From NCBI GenBank assembly GCA_900770805.1, contig CAAGLP010000067.1:1-14339 (forward strand): 14,339 bases of DNA, written 5' to 3'. Numbering within the stretch: position 1 is the first letter of the stretch; each line of letters begins with the position of its first letter. Shown here one piece after another: positions 6,715-12,345 of this stretch. The notes under the pieces are model-generated. The model had not been told where the DNA came from. It ran no database searches and saw only the letters and a list, made by a program, of their open reading frames with translations. Source of the stretch: an uncultured Paraprevotella sp. GTDB lineage: Bacteria > Bacteroidota > Bacteroidia > Bacteroidales > Bacteroidaceae. Both the position numbers and the translations under genes were made by a program.

Positions 6715-8865
6715 ATGGCAGCTTTACAAAAAGTAAGAAACGCTGGCCCTCTGGTGGTTGGCGCCCTCTTCCTCGGTCTGATCGGCTTTATTGCCACAGA
6801 CTGGACAAAAGTTGTGGAGGTCTTCTCCATGTCCAGCCATAACACTGTCGGTAGCATTAACGGCAAGGACATTGATCTCCAGGAATTCAACAACAAGGTT
6901 GATGAGTACACTAACGTTATCAAGAGCAGCAACGGAATTACCAACCTTACCGACGAGCAGATGCAGAGCATCCGTGATCAGGTTTGGCAGAACCTCGTTG
7001 AGACCGAACTTGTCGCCAGCGAAGCAAACGAACTTGGTCTAACCGTAACAGACAATGAATTGTTGCAGATTCTTGTCAAGGGCGAGCACCCCATGCTCCA
7101 GCAGACTCCCTTCCGCAACCAGCAGGGTCAGTTTGACTACAATCTGCTCAAGCAGACTCTGGATCAGTGTAAGGAGATTTTGACTACAGCCGATGCTTCT
7201 GCTGATTTGGTAGAAGAAGCTCGTAGCCTGACTCAGTGGTGGAAGTTCATCGAGGACAATCTGCGCAATACTATTCTGGCCCAGAAGTACCAGAGCCTGC
7301 TCGCTGCAAGCGTACTCAGCAATCCCGTAGAGGCACAGCAGAATTTTGATGCACGTACCAACGAGAAGACTCTCCTTATGGCCGCTCTCCCCTACAGCAG
7401 CATTATGGATAGCGAAATTACCGTAGAGGACAAGGACCTGAAGGCTAAGTACAATGAACTGAAGAACCTGTTTGAGACTTCCGTAGAAACACGCAGTATC
7501 AAGTACATTGACATTGCTGTAAATGCTAGCAAGGAAGACGAGGCTGAACTGAACAATCAGATGAACGCATATGCCCAGCAGCTGAACGATGGTGTCGCTC
7601 CTGCAAAGGTTATTCGCGAGGCACGTTCTCTCGTACCCTATTCTCCCCTGCCCATCAGCAAGAATGCTCTGCCCACAGACATTGCAAACCAATTGGATAG
7701 CATGAGCGCAGGCCAGCAGGTAGGTCCTTACTACAACAACATGGATAACACCATGAACATTGTACGCCTTATCTCTAAGCAGACTGCACCCGACAGCATC
7801 CAGTACCGTATCATTGGCATACCTGGCATTGACATGGCCTTGGCCGAGCAGTCTGCCGACAGCATCATGAATGCCATCAATGCAGGTGCTCCCTTTGACA
7901 CCATTGCGAAGAAGTACAACCAGAGTGGCGAAAAACTCTGGATGGCATCAGCTCAGTATGAGGGCATGAACATCGATGACACTAACAAAAAGATCATCGA
8001 GGCCATCACATCTGCTTCTGCTGGCAGCCTTAAGAAATTGGTTCTTGATGGCCAGAGTGTTCTGGTAATCAACGTACTGGAGACTCGCAACCCCATTGAA
8101 AAGTATGATGTTGCTGTAGTTAAGAGTGCAGTTGAGTTCTCTAAGCAGACCTATGACAAGGCCTTCTCTAACTTCTCTTCTTTCCTGGCTGGCAAGGATG
8201 CCGAGGAAATTGACACTCTGGCAGAAAAGGCTGGCTACAGAGTTCTCCAGCGCGACAACATCGCCAGTGCAGAACATAACGTAGGTGGTGTAAACGGCAC
8301 ACGCGACGCTCTCCGCTGGATTTTCGACGAGGAAACCAAGGTTGGCGACGTAAGTCCTCTCTACGAGTGCGGCAACAACGACCACCTCATGTGCATCGTT
8401 CTTACAGACATAACACCTAAGGGTTACCTTTCATGGGAGCAGGAAGATGTAAAGAGATTCCTGGCCACTGAAGTAATCAAGGACAAGAAGGCTGAACTTC
8501 TGGAAGCAAAGCTCGCTGGCATCAATAGCATAGCAGAAGCTGCCAAGCTTCCCGGTGTCGTTACAGATACCCTTCGTCGAGTAACATTTGCCCAGCCCGT
8601 ATTCGTAAGCAAGACCGGCAACATTGAGCCCGCGCTGAGCGGCAACTCAAGCAATGCTACCAAGGATGCTTTCAAGAATGCTGTTCGTGGTAATGGTGCT
8701 GTATATGCCTACCAGGTTCTTGCTGCAGACAAGCAGGAAGCCACCTTCGACCAGAAGCAGGAACAGGGCACACTCACCCAGGCTGCTCTGCGTTCTATCA
8801 ACGCATTCCAGAACGAGCTTTACAAGAAGGCAAACGTAGAGGACAAGCGTTACCTGTTCTACTAA
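6715..8865 (+). CDS. PpiD/SurA-like membrane-anchored periplasmic foldase (peptidylprolyl isomerase family)
   Basis: 716 residues, typical of the Bacteroidetes PpiD-like family. One N-terminal transmembrane segment (about 11-28, GPLVVGALFLGLIGFIA) anchors it in the inner membrane with the rest in the periplasm. The SurA_N-type chaperone region is about 44-200 (GSINGKDIDLQEF at 46-58; NLVETELVASEANELGL at 93-109). Residues about 361-460 are the parvulin-like domain, starting SIQYRIIGIPG. The parvulin hallmark histidines and the GG-D/E-LG turn are absent; the equivalent stretch reads NQSGEKLWMASAQY (402-415). Chaperone action without isomerase activity, as reported for E. coli PpiD, is therefore more likely. 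A helical C-terminal region with a second SurA-like segment follows (about 560-716). Codon use is strongly biased (AAG, CAG, CTC/CTG, CGT/CGC), unlike its neighbours, suggesting high expression. Expected clients are outer-membrane proteins. It has its own -7 element and is followed by a strong terminator. Confidence 0.9.
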   Translation: MAALQKVRNAGPLVVGALFLGLIGFIATDWTKVVEVFSMSSHNTVGSINGKDIDLQEFNNKVDEYTNVIKSSNGITNLTDEQMQSIRDQVWQNLVETELVASEANELGLTVTDNELLQILVKGEHPMLQQTPFRNQQGQFDYNLLKQTLDQCKEILTTADASADLVEEARSLTQWWKFIEDNLRNTILAQKYQSLLAASVLSNPVEAQQNFDARTNEKTLLMAALPYSSIMDSEITVEDKDLKAKYNELKNLFETSVETRSIKYIDIAVNASKEDEAELNNQMNAYAQQLNDGVAPAKVIREARSLVPYSPLPISKNALPTDIANQLDSMSAGQQVGPYYNNMDNTMNIVRLISKQTAPDSIQYRIIGIPGIDMALAEQSADSIMNAINAGAPFDTIAKKYNQSGEKLWMASAQYEGMNIDDTNKKIIEAITSASAGSLKKLVLDGQSVLVINVLETRNPIEKYDVAVVKSAVEFSKQTYDKAFSNFSSFLAGKDAEEIDTLAEKAGYRVLQRDNIASAEHNVGGVNGTRDALRWIFDEETKVGDVSPLYECGNNDHLMCIVLTDITPKGYLSWEQEDVKRFLATEVIKDKKAELLEAKLAGINSIAEAAKLPGVVTDTLRRVTFAQPVFVSKTGNIEPALSGNSSNATKDAFKNAVRGNGAVYAYQVLAADKQEATFDQKQEQGTLTQAALRSINAFQNELYKKANVEDKRYLFY

Positions 8866-8910
8866 ACATCTAATTGCTGAAGCTAATATAATCAGCATAT
8901 GATAATAAAA

Positions 8911-8940
8911 CGGGGCTGTGGTCATAAGACTACAGCCCCG
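8911..8940. terminator. Bidirectional rho-independent terminator between convergent genes
   Basis: A 13-base-pair stem (8911-8923 with 8928-8940, one G-U pair) closes on the loop ATAA. On the plus strand it is followed by CTTCATTTCCTT. On the minus strand it is followed by TTTTATTAT, a better U-tract. It serves both the foldase gene (stop at 8865) and the DUF4332 gene (end at 8972). Confidence 0.88.
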
Positions 8941-8971
8941 CTTCATTTCCTTGGCTAATGATTCCTAATAT

Positions 8972-9379
8972 TTAGTAAGTCATTACTGCCTCCAGTTCTC
9001 CAGCCTCCTCAATCATCTTTGTTACTTCTGACAAAGAAGGAACACGATTCACCAGATTCTTCTCGGCATTGACTTCCTCAAGCTTAGCTACAAGATTCTC
9101 CGCCTTGCGATGACGCAACTCCTTAACGGTATCAACGCCAGCAGCCTCCAACAACTCTGCAAACTGAGGTCCAACACCATGAATACGGATTAAGTCGGCA
9201 TGATTTGTCCACTTGAGAATCAACTTGCTTGAAATACCAGTTTCTTCTGCCAATGCCTTGCGACCAGCAGGTGCTGCACACTTTGACAACAAATCATCCA
9301 CAGAACTGATACCAGCTGCTACCAGTTTCTCGGCGTACACTTCACCTACGCCTTCGATTTCAATTACTTTGTAAGCCAT
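8972..9379 (-). CDS. DUF4332 helix-hairpin-helix protein
   Basis: 135 residues from the ATG at 9379. A longer open frame reaches 9541, but it runs through the promoter and leader hairpin and has no family similarity I recognise, so it is not used. Two helix-hairpin-helix units are visible: IEGVGEVYAEKLVAAGISSV (8-27) and IHGVGPQFAELLEAAGVDTV (65-84), each with the G-V-G hairpin and the following A/L-rich helix. No signal peptide or membrane segment is present, so it is cytoplasmic. HhH motifs usually bind the DNA backbone without sequence preference, and DUF4332 proteins resemble the tandem HhH units of DNA polymerase/topoisomerase V; nucleic-acid binding is inference. The gene is monocistronic, has its own promoter (9454-9485) and a hairpin in its leader, and is convergent with the foldase gene and divergent from the protease gene. 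Confidence 0.85.
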   Translation of the reverse strand: MAYKVIEIEGVGEVYAEKLVAAGISSVDDLLSKCAAPAGRKALAEETGISSKLILKWTNHADLIRIHGVGPQFAELLEAAGVDTVKELRHRKAENLVAKLEEVNAEKNLVNRVPSLSEVTKMIEEAGELEAVMTY

Positions 9380-9409
9380 AATTAAAACATTATTAATATT
9401 AAATAAGGT

Positions 9410-9432
9410 GTGATAAGACAAAAACTTATCAC
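9410..9432 (-). repeat. Perfect 8-base inverted repeat in the DUF4332 leader
   Basis: GTGATAAG (9410-9417) and CTTATCAC (9425-9432) are exact reverse complements around a 7-base spacer. It lies between the predicted transcription start (about 9447) and the ATG (9379), 30 bases upstream of the start codon. It could form an RNA hairpin in the leader or be a dimeric repressor operator. On the minus strand the stem is followed by ACACCTTATTT, not a good terminator tail. Confidence 0.6.
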
Positions 9433-9453
9433 GATTACGTGGTCTTCTGACAA

Positions 9454-9485
9454 CAAATATACAGAAATATATCGTACGATACAAG
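9454..9485 (-). promoter_or_regulatory. Promoter of the DUF4332 gene
   Basis: On the minus strand: CTTG (9482-9485, one mismatch to TTTG), 20 bases, then TATATTTG (9454-9461), a full TAnnTTTG match. The predicted start near 9447 gives a leader of about 68 bases containing the inverted repeat at 9410-9432. Confidence 0.7.
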
Positions 9486-9649
9486 AATCTGTCGTCTTTT
9501 GTATGATTGTCCACCAGCTCCCTCCCTACTCCTGTCATCACAAAAACATTTCAAATATTTTAATTAGGCAACAAAGACAAGCATCAGACTATTCGTTTAT
9601 ACATATTTTTCTGATTAACCAAGACTTATTGGTATTATCATGGCCAGTA

Positions 9650-9681
9650 TTTGCAGACTATATAAAAATAACGTATATTTG
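9650..9681 (+). promoter_or_regulatory. Consensus promoter of the C10 protease gene
   Basis: TTTG at 9650-9653, exactly 20 bases, then TATATTTG at 9674-9681: both boxes match the Bacteroidetes consensus. The predicted start near 9687 gives a leader of about 47 bases before the ATG at 9734, ending in the A-rich CAATTAAAACAAT. Confidence 0.82.
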
Positions 9682-9733
9682 CAACCTCAAAATACTATAT
9701 TCAAGCATTGGACATTATATCAATTAAAACAAT

Positions 9734-12019
9734 ATGAAACAACGCTTTACTTTATTCTTACTAATGGTGCTATCGTGCGCCATTACCTTTGCCGGTCCTG
9801 TGGACATTGAACAGGCAAGAGCCAAGGCAGCCAAGTTTTTAAAAGAACAACATGGTAGCTCTATCGTGCTAACAGAAACGCCTGAATACGCACCTGCACG
9901 TTCTATAAAAGGAGTTGCCACTAACAGCAACACTCCTGCGTACTATGTATTCAATGCCGAGAATGAAAATGGCTATGTTATTGTCTCCGGAGATGACAGG
10001 ACCGAAGAAATCCTTGGCTATGCAACAAACGGTTCGTTCGACATGGACAATATGCCTGAAAACGTAAAGGCTTGGCTACAGGGATACACAGAACAGATTG
10101 CCATGCTTGAGACATATGTTCCACAACAACAGAATACCGCCCAATACACAAGCCAGTGGACTGCTATTGCTCCACTGACCAAGACCAAGTGGAATCAAGA
10201 TGCGCCATATAACAATCAGTGCCCTATCAGCAGTAATAGCTCAAGAAGCGTGACTGGATGTACTGCAACTGCTATGGCTCAGGTAATGAAATATCATGAA
10301 TGGCCACAAGCCGTCACCAGTGCAATACCAGCATACACAACAGCATCACTGAAACTCAATGTTCCCCGACTCTCGGCTACCACATTCCGATGGGATGAGA
10401 TGAAAAATACATACAACAACGGTGAGAATGGCAGTGCCGTGGCAGAACTGATGCGCTATTGCGGACAATCCATTAAGAGTGACTATAGTCATCTTTCTAC
10501 TGGAGCATATACCGGAGATGTGGTAATTGCTCTGCAGAAATACTTCGGTTATGATCAGAACATCGAAATGACCAACCTTGCATTCCACACGATTTCAGAG
10601 TGGGAAACTCTCATCTACAACGAGTTGAAGGAAGCAAGACCTGTTTATCATGCAGGATATTCTATGGGTGGCGGACATGCCTTTGTATGTGACGGATATG
10701 ACGGTAATGGTATGTTCCACTTCAATTGGGGTTGGGGCGGTTCATATGACGGATACTACAAATTGGTGCTTTTGAACCCCGAGACAGGAGGTATAGGCAG
10801 CGGTTCCTCAGATGGATATAGCAACGGACAGGAAATCATCATTGGTATTCAGGCTCCAACAGGCGAAGCAGCTAAGCCTAAGTACTTTACACCTCATGCA
10901 GAGCAGGTCATCAACAATGTAATGTATAGCTTCTTCTACAACACACATGCAGAAACACTTACTGCTAACGTGGGATTCGCTACAATAGACGTAAACAACA
11001 ATATTGTCAAGCTACTGAAAGACTGCGGTCCCATGACTCTGCAAGGAGGTTTGAGCGAGACCAAGTGGGTTGGTCTTGATCTGGCCAGTGATAATATCAA
11101 ACTTTCTGCCCGTACTTACCGCATTGCCACCGTATGTCGTCCAAGTGGCGCTACAGAATGGAAGCGAGTGGGCAGTGCACAAAACTACTTTGAAGTTGTT
11201 ATCTCTCCTACTGGCAGCATTACAAAACTGACACAGCATCCCATAATAGACGTAGCCCTGACATCGATAAAAGCCACTGGCAACAAGATTGCCGGAGTGC
11301 AACAGAACATCAGCCTTGAACTACAGAACAACGGAGATGAGGTCTACACCAATCTATATCTTTTTGCAAGCCTTAATAACACCAAGGGAGAGGCTGCAAG
11401 CCGTACCACTGTGATTATGAAAAAGGGAGAGAGCCGAGAGTTCAATCTACATTTCACACCTGAAACATACGGTACATATAACATATGGTTGTCCCAAAGA
11501 GCAGATGGTTCGACACATATTCTTAAAGACAATATTGAGATAAGTCCCGCTCCAAGCAAACCTTCAAATCTCTCCTTAGTCAGCTGTGCGCCTAACACAA
11601 CTGAAGTAAGCGCAGAAGTAAAAATCAAGAACAACAGCACAGAAGGATACTACAGAGAAATCGTAGCCATCCTCTTCGAAAACCTTTATAATGACGGTAA
11701 ATTATATGGTACAGAAGTCTTGACCTTGCCAGGTGACATTACTTCCGGTGCAACCAAGACTTTCAACTTCAAATTCCATGGAGCTGATAGTTATAGCCAG
11801 TGTGCAATACTGATTGGATACTATGCAAACCACAAAGATGCCAACTATACACAATTAGGCAACTATGTGTGGTTCACTACCGGAGAAACACCTATTGAGA
11901 GTATCGAGGGTAGCAATATTCTGGAAGGCCCAGTATATAGGATAGACGGAGCAAAAGTCAGCAAGCCCGTACACAATGGTATATATATCAGCAACGGAAA
12001 AGCGATGATTGCCAAATAA
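9734..12019 (+). CDS. Secreted C10 family cysteine protease zymogen (streptopain/interpain-like)
   Basis: 761 residues. A signal peptide covers 1-20 (cleavage after TFA). Residues about 21-140 are the Spi/streptopain-type inhibitory propeptide (YYVFNAENENGYVIVSGDDR at 70-89). The papain-fold C10 domain is about 141-375: SVTGCTATAMAQVMKYHEWP (172-191) carries catalytic Cys176, GGGHAFVCDGYD (312-323) carries catalytic His315, and HFNWGWGGSYDGYY (329-342) carries the Asn/Trp that complete the site. All key residues are present, so an active enzyme is expected after removal of the propeptide. Two immunoglobulin/CARDB-like beta domains follow (about 505-603 and 612-700). The last about 30 residues (VYRIDGAKV...GIYISNGKAMIAK) resemble the short C-terminal sorting tails used for type IX secretion in Prevotella. 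Interpain A of P. intermedia and SpeB of Streptococcus are the known relatives. It is monocistronic, with its own promoter and terminator. Host or dietary protein degradation is the likely role; the substrate is unknown. Confidence 0.92.
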   Translation: MKQRFTLFLLMVLSCAITFAGPVDIEQARAKAAKFLKEQHGSSIVLTETPEYAPARSIKGVATNSNTPAYYVFNAENENGYVIVSGDDRTEEILGYATNGSFDMDNMPENVKAWLQGYTEQIAMLETYVPQQQNTAQYTSQWTAIAPLTKTKWNQDAPYNNQCPISSNSSRSVTGCTATAMAQVMKYHEWPQAVTSAIPAYTTASLKLNVPRLSATTFRWDEMKNTYNNGENGSAVAELMRYCGQSIKSDYSHLSTGAYTGDVVIALQKYFGYDQNIEMTNLAFHTISEWETLIYNELKEARPVYHAGYSMGGGHAFVCDGYDGNGMFHFNWGWGGSYDGYYKLVLLNPETGGIGSGSSDGYSNGQEIIIGIQAPTGEAAKPKYFTPHAEQVINNVMYSFFYNTHAETLTANVGFATIDVNNNIVKLLKDCGPMTLQGGLSETKWVGLDLASDNIKLSARTYRIATVCRPSGATEWKRVGSAQNYFEVVISPTGSITKLTQHPIIDVALTSIKATGNKIAGVQQNISLELQNNGDEVYTNLYLFASLNNTKGEAASRTTVIMKKGESREFNLHFTPETYGTYNIWLSQRADGSTHILKDNIEISPAPSKPSNLSLVSCAPNTTEVSAEVKIKNNSTEGYYREIVAILFENLYNDGKLYGTEVLTLPGDITSGATKTFNFKFHGADSYSQCAILIGYYANHKDANYTQLGNYVWFTTGETPIESIEGSNILEGPVYRIDGAKVSKPVHNGIYISNGKAMIAK

Positions 12020-12050
12020 GAATCTCTTGCCCATCCAATAAGGAACATAC

Positions 12051-12090
12051 ATCCCCCTCTCTTTCCGAAAGGTCAGGGAGGGGGATTTCA
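12051..12090 (+). terminator. Terminator of the C10 protease gene
   Basis: A 12-base-pair G/C-rich stem (12051-12062 with 12075-12086, one G-U pair) encloses a small CC-GAAA-GG hairpin loop, then TTCATTA. It lies 31 bases after the protease stop. The U-tract is weak, but stem strength and position support termination. Confidence 0.75.
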
Positions 12091-12092
12091 TT

Positions 12093-12191
12093 ATCAAAGG
12101 TACCAATAATCTTGTGCGAATTATGCTCAATGGTACCAATGTTATTATGGGGAAACTCATCAAAGGTACAAATATTCTTGTGCGCTTGATG
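12093..12191. repeat. Three tandem units of 33 bases
   Basis: Units are 12093-12125, 12126-12158 and 12159-12191. Units 1 and 3 match at 24 of their first 26 bases. Unit 2 is diverged but keeps the core CAA-[AT]-GGTACCAAT in register. On the minus strand each unit is 11 codons, and the frame stays open: HQAHKNICTFD, EFPHNNIGTIE, HNSHKIIGTFD (core H-x-x-I-x-T-[FI]-[DE]). The only upstream start in that frame is TTG, within the hairpin at 12241-12266, so coding is doubtful. Confidence 0.7.
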
Positions 12192-12231
12192 GACAGAGCT
12201 GTATTTTGTTAAGCCGTAGCCGTTTAAATAG

Positions 12232-12266
12232 AAAAAGAGAGTATTGGCATCGTCAGACACCAATAC
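12232..12266 (-). terminator. Terminator of the TonB-receptor-like gene
   Basis: A perfect 7-base-pair stem (12241-12247 with 12260-12266) has a 12-base loop. On the minus strand it is followed by TCTCTTTTTC (12231-12240). It lies about 80 bases after the receptor stop codon. The stem is short and only moderately G/C-rich, so strength is uncertain. Confidence 0.6.
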
Positions 12267-12345
12267 CCCGAGCCTTCCATGCTAACGAAAAAGATTACAT
12301 CATGCTTTGCGTATGGAAACGTAGCAGAGAGGCGTATATTGCGTT

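Larger units (their letters stand above)
9380..9733. other. Intergenic region with divergent promoters (354 bases)
   Basis: A/T-rich region between the DUF4332 gene (minus) and the C10 protease gene (plus). It holds the leader hairpin at 9410-9432, the minus promoter at 9454-9485, a self-complementary decamer ATCGTACGAT at 9471-9480 lying between that promoter's boxes, and the plus promoter at 9650-9681. The middle part (about 9486-9649) shows no convincing gene or RNA structure. Confidence 0.7.
12020..12345. other. Intergenic region between convergent genes (326 bases)
   Basis: It contains the terminator of the protease gene (12051-12090), a three-unit 33-base tandem repeat (12093-12191), and a hairpin with a T-tract serving the receptor gene on the minus strand (12232-12266). 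The rest (12267-12345) shows no gene. No standalone gene is supported, although a minus-strand frame stays open through the repeat. Confidence 0.7.

Noticed and set aside
7039..7692. 217-codon minus-strand frame inside the foldase gene
   Set aside because: A consequence of the foldase's strong codon bias, which leaves few stops on the other strand. No family resemblance.
9471..9480. Palindrome ATCGTACGAT taken alone as an operator
   Set aside because: A 10-base dyad occurs by chance fairly often. It is noted only in the context of the DUF4332 promoter.
9380..9541. 54-residue N-terminal extension of the DUF4332 protein
   Set aside because: It would be encoded by the promoter and leader hairpin. 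The ATG at 9379 starts the recognisable helix-hairpin-helix domain directly.
11988..12263. 91-codon minus-strand frame across the 33-base repeat as a gene
   Set aside because: It needs a TTG start within a terminator-like hairpin, runs through the protease terminator and into the protease gene's 3' end, and has no promoter. I keep the repeat as a feature but not the gene.
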